This document shows, one piece after another, positions 9,421 to 19,407 of a DNA stretch of 64,000 nt (its first letter is position 1; the number at the start of each line of letters is the position of its first letter). Source of the DNA: Pedobacter sp. ASV28 (GTDB lineage Bacteria; Bacteroidota; Bacteroidia; Sphingobacteriales; Sphingobacteriaceae); the NCBI RefSeq assembly GCF_016428855.1, contig NZ_JAELTN010000019.1, positions 1-64,000 of the forward strand, in the 5' to 3' direction. Made by a program: the position numbers and the translations under genes. The notes under the pieces were generated by a model. The model was not told where the DNA came from. It saw only the letters and a list, made by a program, of their open reading frames with translations, and did no database searches.

Positions 9421-10147
9421 TTTTATTGATAAGTTGATTAGCTGTTTGCTAATTTATAAATATTAATTGATAGATGGGATGTCTATAAGGTTTCTATGCT
9501 TTTGAATAAGTCAAAGTTAAAGATTAATGCTGCTGTTGGGGCAAATTAACGAATAACCTCAATTATGATTGTTAGTTGTATTATTGTAATATAATGTATT
9601 GCGTTATGTTAACGTAGCTGCCCTTTAAAGTTGTTCTTTATTGCCCCTCGAAGACAAGATCTCCTGCGTGAGGGATAGTAGCGGATAGCCCACAGCCATG
9701 AGGCACGAAATGGCGAGGACTACGAGCGATAGCCCGACCACTGCCCCGGTACAAAACCCTTTACCTACAGCACACACCTTAAAAGGGCAGGGGCACGCCC
9801 AAATTATAAACAATGTGCTTTTCAATATCCAAAGCAACTATAGCGGAGCCACAGTGCGGGCGCGGGGCAGAGAAATACGAACCCGTTAGTTTTTGAATAC
9901 TTCTTGCCTTCCCCCGTGGGTAAATATATGTGGGAAGAGAGAGGGGGCGTGCCGCCGCTATGGGGCAGATAACACCACGGCTGCCGATGGCAGAGAAACC
10001 TACCGATGCCCCATACCGCCGTCGGGCTATCCGCTGCTACTCCTCACGCAGGGCAACACGATACGAGAACTTTTTGTAAAGATGAAATCAGATTTTCAAT
10101 ATAATAAGGTTCTTGCATAAGATATCTTTAAACTAACTAATATCAAA
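9421..10147. repeat. Non-coding region with GC-richer inverted-repeat element
   Basis: About 720 bases without a convincing gene. A 28-base arm at 9664-9691 (starting CTGCGTGAGG, ending GATAGCCC) recurs inverted at 10024-10051 with 25 of 28 matches. Inside lie a nested structure, TATGGGGCA (9959-9967) pairing with TGCCCCATA (10007-10015), and a small hairpin CTGCC-GAT-GGCAG around 9981-9993. Composition is visibly GC-richer than the flanks. It resembles Bacteroidota interspersed repeats or a MITE. It lies just downstream of the reverse-transcriptase gene and may mark the edge of the inserted defence block. Confidence 0.55.
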
Positions 10148-13102
10148 CTATTTATTTTTTCTTGACGAGAAAACTTTGAAATTAGGCGGGGTTGGTTTAA
10201 ATATTTTGTTCCTTTTTTGAAGGTTATACTCAAGACTCTGAAATTCTCTCAATGCTTTAATGTCAATGGTTCCCGTAATCAGAGAAACATTATTACCACC
10301 TTTTATCTTCAAAATATCTTTTCTAAAAGTCTCGGCTGGTTGTGTAATACGACTATCTCCATAGTGAGAGGAATTTACTTGTACCACATAACTATGTATA
10401 TCTCTGGCTACAGATTCTATAATGTTGGAGAAATAATTGATATCAGGATTGTGTTCTACTGTAGCAATAAAATCTACCTTGCCTCTAAACATTGCCCGCT
10501 TTTGGATATCGGCCAATTCGAAGCAATTAAATATGCTGAAATGCACACTATTCCAAACATACAAACGTAATTGCTCTTTATCCATAAGGCCAAAAGGTAC
10601 TTTAAACTTATGTCCTTGTATTTCTTCTATTTCTTCGGGAGAATAGTCCTTCTTTAATCGAAAATCAATCATAGCGTTCTGATATTTGTTGAACGTGAAA
10701 GGCAATATCGTTGCCACGTAGTTGAGCGCCATTCCTTTATCGTTTACAAAATGTTCTACACCACAACAGATAGCAACATTATTACGCTTGGAAAACGACG
10801 CTAAAATGTGCAGCCATTGGAAAGGAATAGATATTTCGGGAAAAATAATAATATCACATTTTTGGGTTTGAAGCGATTCGTTTAGCAATTGGTTAATTTC
10901 ATCAAGACGTTTAAAGGACAAATTGGGCTTGCCCATTAGCGAAGATTTTGAATTTTCGAAATCTATAATCGCATTCACCAACCCAATTTTAAGCTTCTCT
11001 TTATTTTTTCCTGATTTTATCTCAATCTTTTTTCCTTTGCTTTTAGCGAAAGGTTTTTCGGTAGGGTAATATGGTTGATAAACCCTTCTCGCTATTTCTG
11101 AAAGTTTGTTCAATGACATATACTGATCAAATAAATATCCATATTGATTGTTAGTATATTCATTGTCTTCGTCTGTAATAGCATCAGACTTGAACCATCG
11201 TTTCATACTATTAAAAAGACAGATTTCGTGATAATGAATAAACCTTGGCGAATACTCAATTTTATTGTCAGAAAACTTAAACACGGTTTCATCCAATTTA
11301 GGATGCTTATCTAGGAAATTGAATTTTGCATTTTGCTCGCAATAGTTCAGTAGCGGGTAATATAGATAATTGTGCCTGAACAAATTAGCATTGATCAATG
11401 CTTTGGCCTGCAATTGCACCATATCTGTCGTAACGATTTCAAAGAAAAGAGTGGTATCATTTACTGGCCCGTTATCTTTTAAACTATTAATTATTGCATC
11501 GTTAAAAAAAGAAATATTCAGGGCGGCAGCCATAGAAAAACAATTGGTCAGATGCATGAGCAAGCTGGTTTGGATACCTTTATAACCTTTAAGTGTATCA
11601 ATATCAATCTTGCGGTCTCTGTCTTCTATTTTAGAAATGCTATTTATCTGCGCTTTGGCAAATGTTATCAGTTCTTCTTTTGCAGAATTGACTACATAAA
11701 AGGTAAATACCTTTTCCCAGAGGGCATTGAGCTCAAGGCTTCTTTTGCCTGAAAAAAAAGCCACAATCTTTTCATTAAGCTCATCAAACTTTTCTTTTGA
11801 GAGTTTTTCAGCTGTTAACGACGTCGCTATAAGTTTCGCCAGATGTTTAGAAGCGCCCAACTTATCTGTATTAAAACCGTCAATAGACCGAAGTTTGTTT
11901 ACAGTATCAGAATAAGAGATTTTGTACGAAGAATTTTCGAAGCTTTCGAAAATATTTTTTGATTCTGGCTGAAACTTAAATTCACTGCTATTCTTTTTTA
12001 TTTCCTTCTCAAACTCATCCAGCAGATTTGCACTCTCATTGCTCAAGAAATGATACAATTTTACCTTTTTTACCTGAAATGGTAATACATTAGTGCCCAT
12101 ACGGATATGGTACTCTGCATCCTCTCCGTTTTTTTCTACTACTACTTTAGGGTCTTTGCCCCAAATTCTGTTGTCTGCAAGGATTTTATTAATAAACGAA
12201 TTGACGTTTGTATTAATTTGGGGATTAGATATTACCAACATAATATCATCCACATATCGTCCGTAAAACTCGGGCTTTACTTTTTTTGTAACAGCGGTAT
12301 CGAAATCCTTTAAATAATAATTAGCAAGGATGTTAGATGATATGAGGCCAATGGGCATAACAGTTCTTTTTTCTCCTTCTGCCAATTCTCCTTTAAAAAG
12401 CAATGCCGAATATTTCGTATGAGCTTCTTCCAGAAAATCATTTAACCAGTCGAATCCCGATGCTATACCCCTTATTGTCTTAAAATCGAAATCTATAGAA
12501 TTATAATAACTTTTAAGGTCCAGGCTTAATATAGCCACATCAAGGTTGAGCTTGTGTAATGCTTTGGCTTTAGTTATAGCCTCATCTCGCCAATTATTGT
12601 AGCTTAAAAAGTATCTTCTAAAAAGCTTGATCGAATTTTCTTCAAACTGATCGTCATAGTTTCTCAGCAGTCTGTTGCCATAACAGGTATTGCTTAATTC
12701 GGCATCTAGTAGATGCCCAACCTTCATAATCCACAATATAGAAACAATATGGATTTCTATAGGACACATGATAAAAGGAGTTTCCTTTTCTACTTTATAC
12801 TTATGTAGTTTGTTAGCGTTTGAAAAATAAAATGCCCCATCGGCCGCTACTCTTTTTTCGTCCTCAAAATTCTTGGGCATTAAGGACACTTCAATTTCAT
12901 TAAGGTATTTTTTTATTCCTTTGTTTCTGTTTGTAGAATAGGCATTGATTTGTTGGGTCAATTCATTGAGCTTTTCTTCTATTTTATCCGTTTCGTATTT
13001 TGCCAATGATACACGTAGCGACAATGAGAAATTCTCATGATATACGTATGATTTGAGTTTCTTATACGCTGTTTTTACTTCTGTAGTAGTTATTTGATCC
13101 AT
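10148..13102 (-). CDS. Defence-associated reverse transcriptase fused to nitrilase domain (DRT type 1 architecture)
   Basis: A 984-aa protein joining a reverse transcriptase to a carbon-nitrogen hydrolase. RT motif A is LDLKSYY with D195, motif B is around PIGLISSN (250-257), and motif C is RYVDD with Asp285/Asp286. The region 350-690 is helical and unassigned. The nitrilase part starts near 703 and keeps a Glu-Lys-Cys triad: E756 in FPEISIP, K817 or K818 in FRLKKDY, and C860 in IFNCFE. RT-nitrilase fusions of the 'unknown group' RTs are known antiphage systems (DRT type 1, UG1/UG5 classes); which subclass this is cannot be told here. No maturase domain or group II intron is seen. Expected role: cytoplasmic antiphage defence. 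Confidence 0.85.
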   Translation of the reverse strand: MDQITTTEVKTAYKKLKSYVYHENFSLSLRVSLAKYETDKIEEKLNELTQQINAYSTNRNKGIKKYLNEIEVSLMPKNFEDEKRVAADGAFYFSNANKLHKYKVEKETPFIMCPIEIHIVSILWIMKVGHLLDAELSNTCYGNRLLRNYDDQFEENSIKLFRRYFLSYNNWRDEAITKAKALHKLNLDVAILSLDLKSYYNSIDFDFKTIRGIASGFDWLNDFLEEAHTKYSALLFKGELAEGEKRTVMPIGLISSNILANYYLKDFDTAVTKKVKPEFYGRYVDDIMLVISNPQINTNVNSFINKILADNRIWGKDPKVVVEKNGEDAEYHIRMGTNVLPFQVKKVKLYHFLSNESANLLDEFEKEIKKNSSEFKFQPESKNIFESFENSSYKISYSDTVNKLRSIDGFNTDKLGASKHLAKLIATSLTAEKLSKEKFDELNEKIVAFFSGKRSLELNALWEKVFTFYVVNSAKEELITFAKAQINSISKIEDRDRKIDIDTLKGYKGIQTSLLMHLTNCFSMAAALNISFFNDAIINSLKDNGPVNDTTLFFEIVTTDMVQLQAKALINANLFRHNYLYYPLLNYCEQNAKFNFLDKHPKLDETVFKFSDNKIEYSPRFIHYHEICLFNSMKRWFKSDAITDEDNEYTNNQYGYLFDQYMSLNKLSEIARRVYQPYYPTEKPFAKSKGKKIEIKSGKNKEKLKIGLVNAIIDFENSKSSLMGKPNLSFKRLDEINQLLNESLQTQKCDIIIFPEISIPFQWLHILASFSKRNNVAICCGVEHFVNDKGMALNYVATILPFTFNKYQNAMIDFRLKKDYSPEEIEEIQGHKFKVPFGLMDKEQLRLYVWNSVHFSIFNCFELADIQKRAMFRGKVDFIATVEHNPDINYFSNIIESVARDIHSYVVQVNSSHYGDSRITQPAETFRKDILKIKGGNNVSLITGTIDIKALREFQSLEYNLQKRNKIFKPTPPNFKVFSSRKNK

Positions 13103-13237
13103 ATTTGGTTATATTCTTTTGTTCAACGAGTATTCTTTACTGCGTACTGTAAAACTATTACCTCCTCTCATCATCACCGCGGAGTAAAACACACGTTCTG
13201 CCAGCTATTTAGCTCTACAGTCAGTACCCTAGGGGCA
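13103..13237. other. Leader region of the RT-nitrilase gene
   Basis: About 135 bases between the RT start codon and the terminator of the upstream gene. The RT promoter should lie here, but no good TAnnTTTG box was recognised. The lower half is less AT-rich than its surroundings and could carry a structured leader or small RNA; this is a guess. Confidence 0.3.
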
Positions 13238-13267
13238 TAAAAAGGGGAGACCTCTTTTGATCTCCCC
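13238..13267 (-). terminator. Terminator of the GIY-YIG-like gene
   Basis: GGGGAGA (13244-13250) pairs with TCTCCCC (13261-13267). On the minus strand the stem is followed by TTTTTATG. This separates the GIY-YIG-like gene from the RT-nitrilase gene, so the two are probably not one simple operon. Confidence 0.7.
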
Positions 13268-13320
13268 GCCTAATTCCTGTCTCTTTAATATCCTGATTTT
13301 GCTTTTGCTAATCAGTAAAC

Positions 13321-13902
13321 TTATTTATGTTTGCCTATAATCGGATCGAATTTCTTTGCAAATGCCATTTCAATAATAGGCATCGAATCAGCCATATTAG
13401 TGTCGAACTCCATAATGTGAAACCTTAGCGTTAAACCCATTCCCTTGGCCCAATAAAACAATTGCAAACCTTGTGTAGCATCTACTTTGAAGTATCCCAA
13501 ATGTTGTATCAGCCTACCCCAAAATATCTGTTTTACCTTTCCTACGTATAAGGTGTTAGAATCGTAGTTGATATGAGGTCGTAAAGCCGGAGTTACTTTT
13601 GCTCCTGGGCTTGCTTTATAAGCATTCAATGCTTCTATTATCTGTCTTCTATCCATATCAGACAATATTTCTATGCGATATAATGTAGGCCCTTTTATGT
13701 GTGCCAACTCAGTAAACAATTGGCTGAATTTTTCTGCCTTTCGGATATCGATATAGTTATAGTCTTCCAAATCAGAGCAGTTTATATCAAAACTGTATTC
13801 TCTGTTTGCACCATTGGCACGAATATGCTCAAGATTGGCAATAGTGGTACTAATAAAGTCTTGGAGATGCTCGTTATTTGTCAAAATTCTGTTTCTAAAC
13901 AT
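13321..13902 (-). CDS. GIY-YIG-like nuclease family protein
   Basis: Hypothetical protein with a probable GIY-YIG-like domain in its C-terminal half. Numbering from an upstream TTG that gives 204 aa, the GIY strand is TLYRI (84-88), the YIG strand is LYVGKV (129-134), followed by R141 and H145 in GRLIQHL, and a late glutamate (E189) precedes FDPIIGKH. These match the Tyr/Tyr/Arg/His/Glu pattern of the family. About 80 N-terminal residues are unassigned. The TTG lies within a TAGATTTG promoter box, so the ATG at 13902 is preferred (193 aa). Position just upstream of the RT-nitrilase gene suggests an accessory defence or DNA-processing role, but a terminator lies between them. Confidence 0.6.
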   Translation of the reverse strand: MFRNRILTNNEHLQDFISTTIANLEHIRANGANREYSFDINCSDLEDYNYIDIRKAEKFSQLFTELAHIKGPTLYRIEILSDMDRRQIIEALNAYKASPGAKVTPALRPHINYDSNTLYVGKVKQIFWGRLIQHLGYFKVDATQGLQLFYWAKGMGLTLRFHIMEFDTNMADSMPIIEMAFAKKFDPIIGKHK

Positions 13903-13932
13903 TGTATCTGTTTGGTAGTGTTCATCATAAGA

Positions 13933-13940
13933 CAAATCTA
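13933..13940 (-). promoter_or_regulatory. -7 promoter box upstream of the GIY-YIG-like gene
   Basis: The minus strand reads TAGATTTG, matching TAnnTTTG, and places transcription start a few bases downstream. It supports the ATG at 13902 rather than the TTG at 13935 as start codon. No -33 TTTG at normal spacing was seen. Confidence 0.45.
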
Positions 13941-14270
13941 AAATTTTTCAACTTATGTAAATTACGGATTCCCGCAATAAATTACCAGTAAAACAAATAA
14001 TATTATCATGTAAAGTACATTGGCCTTATGTGGGATACAACCGCGCAACCGCCTTGCTTTGTGGCAAAAAACAACCTTATGGCAACAGGATCGAATACAA
14101 GACAGCTAACGATATGCAACAAAGGCTTTGCCCGCAAAAAGAATTGCTATTTGTACTATAATTAACATTATGTTAAGTTGTAAAAAACATAATCCCCTAT
14201 GTCAAGCTTTATACCTCTAAAATATCCTTGGATTTACGAATACGATTTAGTTAAGTTAAATAAGGCTTCT
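13941..14270. other. Intergenic region, nothing recognised
   Basis: About 330 bases between the accessory block and the TPR gene. No gene, tRNA or clear hairpin is seen. It may contain the right border of the accessory insertion that begins near 9.6 kb. Confidence 0.4.
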
Positions 14271-15410
14271 TTAAAACTCATTTAATTTGCGTTTCAACTC
14301 CTGAACCTTATCCAATCTGTTTTTGCGGGTATAGATATCAATCAGCAGTTTAATGGTATTCTTATGATTGATATTGATTTCATGGGCCTTAAGCAGTGAG
14401 AATTCTGCACGGTTGATCATGGAATTAAACTGGCGCGTATTTTTTGCTTTTAAGGCATCATTGGCATTCTGTATATAAACCAAGGCCAATTGATATAGTG
14501 CATCAAAATAATTATGGTCAATTTCCAGGGCTTTTTTATAAGCCAATTCTGATGTACCGGTATTTTTTAATTGGTTTTGTTGTAGGTAACCATAAAGGTA
14601 ATACAATAGTTTGCTTTGTTTTTCTGTAGTTAACGAAGCTTCTATGGCTTTTAGCGCCCTGTCGTACTGTTCGTTATCCAATAAGAGGTTAATGTAGTCA
14701 TTGGTCAAAAAAACATGATATGGGTTGATTTTTAAGCCATCTTCAATGGTTTTAATGGCCAGTTCATTCTCAAATTTAGAGGCATAAATGCTGGCGATGT
14801 TCTGATAGACCGTAGGATTTTTAATGCCATTTTCCTTGGCCCTTAAAAAATAGGCCAAAGCATCGTTATACAGTTGAAGGTTTTGTGCGCATATGGCTAC
14901 ATTGCTGGCCAATAAAGTATCTTTTGGCATAAAATCGCTTACATCCTTGAGTAACTTAAATGCGGTGCCAAAATCATTTTGGACAAATGCTTTTGAGCCT
15001 TCCCGTTGCTTTTTGACATTGATGTTGTAGGTGGCTGCCTTGATCAGCTCGGTATTTGATTGGAATTTATCCAGTTTTATGGCATTTTCCAAGGCGTCTG
15101 TGGCAAACTGGAAATATTTATCGGAATTGACCTCGTTTTCGTCGATAAGGGCTACATAAGAAGATAAATATGATTTAATAGCCCATGTTTCGGGCCAGTT
15201 TTTTGTTTTTTTATCTTTTTCGGCTGTTTCAAGAGCTTTGATCCCCTCTCCTATAATGGTCAGTTGCTTTTTGAAATCGGCTTTTTCTGCAATACTTATG
15301 TGTAGCTTGGCCAAGCTGTTGTTGGCAATTTTAATTTGGGAACCTTGTGCAAATACGCAAATGGTAAAAAGCGAAAAAATAAAGGTCAGTGGAAATATCT
15401 TGGGCATCAT
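14271..15410 (-). CDS. Exported TPR-repeat protein
   Basis: Secreted or periplasmic protein built of tetratricopeptide repeats, used for protein-protein contacts. From the ATG at 15410 (or 15407) it starts with a clear signal peptide (PLTFIFSLFTICVFAQG). Several TPR units follow, for example NPTVYQNIASIYASKFENEL and LLYYLYGYLQQNQLK, giving about 379 aa. A longer frame from a TTG at 15479 would run through a strong terminator hairpin and is rejected. It is a paralogue of the next gene, with similar signal, length and repeat layout. Its function is unknown. Confidence 0.78.
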   Translation of the reverse strand: MMPKIFPLTFIFSLFTICVFAQGSQIKIANNSLAKLHISIAEKADFKKQLTIIGEGIKALETAEKDKKTKNWPETWAIKSYLSSYVALIDENEVNSDKYFQFATDALENAIKLDKFQSNTELIKAATYNINVKKQREGSKAFVQNDFGTAFKLLKDVSDFMPKDTLLASNVAICAQNLQLYNDALAYFLRAKENGIKNPTVYQNIASIYASKFENELAIKTIEDGLKINPYHVFLTNDYINLLLDNEQYDRALKAIEASLTTEKQSKLLYYLYGYLQQNQLKNTGTSELAYKKALEIDHNYFDALYQLALVYIQNANDALKAKNTRQFNSMINRAEFSLLKAHEININHKNTIKLLIDIYTRKNRLDKVQELKRKLNEF

Positions 15411-15427
15411 CCTTATACTTTTATACA

Positions 15428-15470
15428 AAGAAAACAAAAAAGGGAGATAAAACTTACTTATCTCCCTTTT
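15428..15470 (-). terminator. Strong terminator between the two TPR genes
   Basis: AAAAGGGAGATAA (15438-15450) pairs perfectly over 13 bp with TTATCTCCCTTTT (15458-15470), loop 7 nt. On the minus strand it is followed by TTTTTTGTTTTC. It terminates the upstream TPR gene. Confidence 0.85.
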
Positions 15471-15490
15471 ATAACTCAAATTATTTAGAA

Positions 15491-16573
15491 TTATTTCTTT
15501 TGAAGGGCATCTAGCAATTTTTTAGTCTCTTCGTAATTCTTGGTGTCGTTTTTAAAGCCGTAAACCTGTTTCAAGGCTTCTAAGGTATGGGTGGCTTTAG
15601 GATCAAGCTCTTGTGCTTTTTTATAGTAAGGTAAAGATTGATCAATTAACGCCGTCATCTTGGTCGTTAAAGCATTGTATTCTTTTACTTTCTTTGCATC
15701 TAATTTTACACGCTCATTTTGCACATTAAGGGCTTGTTTGTAATAGGTTTCGCCCATTAAGAATTGATAGATGGCTTTCTTAGGATCTTTGGCAATTAAT
15801 TTGCCTAATGAAGCCTGCGATTTTTCAATTTCGCCCCTAATAATATAAATATCAGTCTGGGTGCCTACAAAATCTGGATCATCTGGATATTTTACCAAGG
15901 CTTCATCAATGGAAGCTAGGGCTGTTGTGGTATCTTTTAAGTTAACCAATTCGATGTTGATGACCTCCAATAAAAGATTTTTAGCTTCAGGAACATTAAA
16001 GCTTACTACTTTTTTGAAATTTTTAACAGCACCTTTATAATTGCCAGCCTGTTTTGCGGCAACTCCTGCATTTAGGTACATAGAGGTGTCTGTTGGATTT
16101 TTCTCCGTAATTTCAGTGAAAATTTTAAACGCAGTAGCAAAGTCCTTTTTATTATAAGCCCTAATTCCTCTTGATTGGATGGCATTGTTAATGTTGATCT
16201 CTGCATTGGCCAAGTTATCTTTCTCCTCTCCCTTTTTATCAAGGGTTTTGGCTTTGGCCAGCGCTTCTTCTGCTATTTTTTGTTTAGCAATTGAATTTTC
16301 ATTGTTAATGGTATCCAACAAGGCAATGGCCGAAGAAAAGGAAGCCCTTAAGGTCCAGGCTTCTAGGCTTTCTTTGGTCTTTTCATTTACAATGGCATTG
16401 TCCGTGTTTTTCAAGCCTTTGTTTAACAGGTCCAAATTTTTGGTTAAATTCTGACCTTGATTCATGGCCTGGAAAATTCCCCAAGTTTTCTTGGCTTCTG
16501 CAACTTCCGTCTTTTGTGCGTTTACGTATGTAGAAGCTCCTAATAAAAATATACTTAAAATTAACTTTTTCAT
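15491..16573 (-). CDS. Exported TPR-repeat protein
   Basis: A 360-aa protein with a signal peptide (KKLILSIFLLGASTYVNAQ) and tetratricopeptide units across its middle and C-terminus, for example PTDTSMYLNAGVAAKQAGNY and KKAIYQFLMGETYYKQAL. It is probably periplasmic and lysine-rich. It lies 26 bp downstream of gyrA in the same direction, so part of its expression may come from the gyrA transcript, and it is ended by the strong hairpin that follows. It is similar to the next TPR gene, suggesting local duplication. TPR proteins directly after gyrA are, to my recollection, common in this group; the role is unknown. Confidence 0.8.
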   Translation of the reverse strand: MKKLILSIFLLGASTYVNAQKTEVAEAKKTWGIFQAMNQGQNLTKNLDLLNKGLKNTDNAIVNEKTKESLEAWTLRASFSSAIALLDTINNENSIAKQKIAEEALAKAKTLDKKGEEKDNLANAEININNAIQSRGIRAYNKKDFATAFKIFTEITEKNPTDTSMYLNAGVAAKQAGNYKGAVKNFKKVVSFNVPEAKNLLLEVINIELVNLKDTTTALASIDEALVKYPDDPDFVGTQTDIYIIRGEIEKSQASLGKLIAKDPKKAIYQFLMGETYYKQALNVQNERVKLDAKKVKEYNALTTKMTALIDQSLPYYKKAQELDPKATHTLEALKQVYGFKNDTKNYEETKKLLDALQKK

Positions 16574-16599
16574 TTCTATTCGAATTTTTAATCTAATAT

Positions 16600-19140
16600 T
16601 TAGTTTTCAGGTTTATTTTCTTCGTTAGTGGTATGGTTATCATTATTTGTTTCTTCTCCGCCAAGTTCTTCGATCTCTTCCTCATCTTCATGGTCTATTC
16701 TGGCCACAGAAGCGATTTCATCGTTTCCTTTTAGCGTAATCAACCTTACTCCTTGTGTGGCCCTTCCCATTACCCTAAGTTCACTTACGGCAATTCTAAT
16801 GACAATACCAGATTTGTTGATGATCATTAAATCGTCAGCATCGGTTACATTTTTAATGGCTACAAGGTCACCTGTTTTATCGGTAATGTTAATGGTTTTC
16901 ACGCCCTTACCACCACGATTGGTTACACGGTAGTCTTCAATGTCGGTACGTTTACCATAGCCTTTTTCAGAAACGACCAATATGGTGGCTTCACTACTTT
17001 CTACGGCAATCATGCCTACTACTTCATCTTTATCATGTCCCAAGGTCACCCCACGTACGCCTGTAGCCGTTCTGCCCATTGGCCTCACCGTGCTTTCGTT
17101 AAAACGGATTGCCCTGCCCGAACGTAGTGCCATGACAATTTCACTGCTTCCGGTAGTTAAACTGGCTTCCAGTAATTGATCGCCCTCGTTAATGTTAATG
17201 GCATTGATACCGTTTACACGCGGACGTGAATAGGCTTCTAAAGAAGTTTTCTTAATGGTACCTTTTTTGGTACACATAATGATGAAGTTATTTTCCAGGT
17301 ATTCTTGGTCTTTTAGGTTTTTGACCTTGATATAAGCCTTTACTTTTTCTTCTTTAGGAATATTGATGATGTTCTGCAATGCTCTTCCTTTACTTTGGCG
17401 ACTGCCTTCTGGAATTTCATAAACCCTTAGCCAAAAACACCTTCCGGCTTCGGTAAAGAATAGCATATAGTTGTGGTTGGTGGCAATCAACAGGTGTTCT
17501 ATAAAGTCTTCGTTTCTCGAATCGCTTCCCTTGGAACCTTTTCCTCCACGTCCCTGCGTACGATATTCTGAAGCAGGTGTACGTTTAATATAGCCTTCAT
17601 GAGAGATGGTAATCACTACTTCTTCATCTTCAATGAAGTCTTCCATACTCATATCTTCGGCAGAGTACACAATGCTCGTTCTACGCTCGTCACCATATTT
17701 CTCCAGCATTTCTGCCAGTTCATCTTTAATGATCTGCATACGTAGGCTTTCATCGGCCAATACTGATTTCAAATACTCGATGGTCTTCATCAATTCTGCA
17801 TATTCATCCTTGATCTTGTCGCGCTCCAGTCCGGTTAACCTACGTAAGGTCATGTCTAAGATGGCACGAGCTTGAATATCGCTCAGGCCGAAAGTTTCCA
17901 TTAAGCCAGTTCTGGCTTCTTCTGGTGTATTCGAAGAACGGATGAGCTTGATGACCTCTTCTATATGATCAAGGGCAATGAGTAAACCCTCCAAAATATG
18001 TGCACGTTTTTCTGCCTCGGCCAGCTCGAACTTGGTCCTGCGAATTACGACATCATGCCTATGGTCAACAAAGTGATGGATGAGGTCTTTTAGGTTGAGC
18101 AATTGCGGGCGGCCATTAACCAGGGCAATATTATTAACACTAAAAGAGGTTTGAAGGGCAGTTTGCTTAAATAGATTGTTTAGTACAATACTGGCATTCG
18201 CATCGCGTTTGATTTCGTAAACAATACGGATGCCATCTTTATTGGATTCGTCCTTAATGTTAGATATGCCCTCTAGTTTCTTCTCGCCAATCAGCTCTGC
18301 TGTTCTTTCGATCATTTGAGCTTTGTTCACTTGGTAAGGGATTTCGGTGACAATGATACTTTCGCGGTCCCTATTGCTTTCTATTTCGGCTTTGGCACGC
18401 ATCACAATACGTCCCCTACCGGTTTCAAAAGCTTCTTGTACGCCGGTATAACCATAAATAATTGCACCGGTTGGGAAATCTGGTGCCTTTACGAATTTCA
18501 TCAATTCGGCTATGGTAATTTCCTTATTGTCAATATAAGCTATAGTGGCATTAATGGCTTCGGTAATATTGTGGGGCGCCATGTTGGTAGCCATACCCAC
18601 CGCAATACCCGATGATCCATTCACCAATAGGTTAGGTATTTTTGCAGGAAGCACAGAAGGCTCCTGTAGCGAGTCATCAAAGTTCAGTTGGAAATCGACC
18701 GTATCTTTATTGATGTCGGCCAACATATCCTCTGCAATTTTTTGGAAACGGGCCTCTGTATAACGCATTGCTGCAGGCGAATCGCCATCGATCGAACCGT
18801 AGTTACCTTGTCCTTCTACCAATAAATAACGTAAGCTCCAAGGTTGGGCCATACGTACCATAGTCATGTATACCGATGAGTCTCCATGTGGGTGGTACTT
18901 ACCTAGCACTTCCCCTACAATACGGGCAGATTTCTTATATGGTTTTCCGTTGCCAAGACCTAAATCCAACATACCGTATAAAACCCGACGGTGCACTGGC
19001 TTTAAGCCATCGCGTACATCAGGTAATGCCCTACTCACAATAACCGACATGGAATAATCGATATAAGCAGATCGCATCTGCTCATCTATATTAATTGGAA
19101 TAATCTTGTCGTTCTCTTGATTTTCTAAATCTTCTGCCAT
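16600..19140 (-). CDS. gyrA: DNA gyrase subunit A
   Basis: Catalytic subunit of the type IIA topoisomerase that introduces negative supercoils. The 846-aa length is normal. The active-site tyrosine lies in AAMRYTEAR, the quinolone region reads [17 protein letters not shown], and the GyrA-box is QGRGGKG in the C-terminal beta-pinwheel. The tail is acidic ([13 protein letters not shown]), as in many gyrases. At the position equal to E. coli Asp87 this protein has Met, while Ser83 is kept; the residue at 84 is Ser. Whether the Met is a lineage trait or a resistance change cannot be told here. A TPR gene follows after 26 bp. Confidence 0.98.
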   Translation of the reverse strand: MAEDLENQENDKIIPINIDEQMRSAYIDYSMSVIVSRALPDVRDGLKPVHRRVLYGMLDLGLGNGKPYKKSARIVGEVLGKYHPHGDSSVYMTMVRMAQPWSLRYLLVEGQGNYGSIDGDSPAAMRYTEARFQKIAEDMLADINKDTVDFQLNFDDSLQEPSVLPAKIPNLLVNGSSGIAVGMATNMAPHNITEAINATIAYIDNKEITIAELMKFVKAPDFPTGAIIYGYTGVQEAFETGRGRIVMRAKAEIESNRDRESIIVTEIPYQVNKAQMIERTAELIGEKKLEGISNIKDESNKDGIRIVYEIKRDANASIVLNNLFKQTALQTSFSVNNIALVNGRPQLLNLKDLIHHFVDHRHDVVIRRTKFELAEAEKRAHILEGLLIALDHIEEVIKLIRSSNTPEEARTGLMETFGLSDIQARAILDMTLRRLTGLERDKIKDEYAELMKTIEYLKSVLADESLRMQIIKDELAEMLEKYGDERRTSIVYSAEDMSMEDFIEDEEVVITISHEGYIKRTPASEYRTQGRGGKGSKGSDSRNEDFIEHLLIATNHNYMLFFTEAGRCFWLRVYEIPEGSRQSKGRALQNIINIPKEEKVKAYIKVKNLKDQEYLENNFIIMCTKKGTIKKTSLEAYSRPRVNGINAININEGDQLLEASLTTGSSEIVMALRSGRAIRFNESTVRPMGRTATGVRGVTLGHDKDEVVGMIAVESSEATILVVSEKGYGKRTDIEDYRVTNRGGKGVKTINITDKTGDLVAIKNVTDADDLMIINKSGIVIRIAVSELRVMGRATQGVRLITLKGNDEIASVARIDHEDEEEIEELGGEETNNDNHTTNEENKPEN

Positions 19141-19407
19141 AAAACAATTTACTCGTTAAAAACGAAATTAATTAGCTATTGATATAATCTTGCGAATTTA
19201 ACAAAATAAGCTACACTTTACAGCCCTTTGTGGAAAAGTTTTGACCAATATGAAAATGCAGCAAATGAAGCTGGTATTAGGTAAAAAAATAGGACACCTT
19301 ATACTTGCTCATGAGGAATAAAAACCATGAGTTGTTGAGGTTTAATTTTTAGTTAAATTTTGCACAAAGTTTTTAATGTTCGGCACAAATGATGATATTT
19401 AGCTGTC

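Noticed and set aside
9625..10120. Three short frames in the GC-richer patch
   Set aside because: They lie within inverted-repeat sequence, lack any recognisable motif, and conflict in strand and frame.
10148..13102. Group II intron or retron reverse transcriptase
   Set aside because: No maturase or endonuclease domain, no intron RNA ends and no msr-msd-like sequence were seen, while a nitrilase domain is fused at the C-terminus.
13321..13935. TTG start at 13935 for the GIY-YIG-like gene
   Set aside because: The TTG lies inside a -7 promoter box; the ATG at 13902 is downstream of the expected transcript start.
15411..15479. N-terminal extension of the TPR gene from TTG at 15479
   Set aside because: It would be translated through the terminator hairpin of the upstream gene and would bury the signal peptide.
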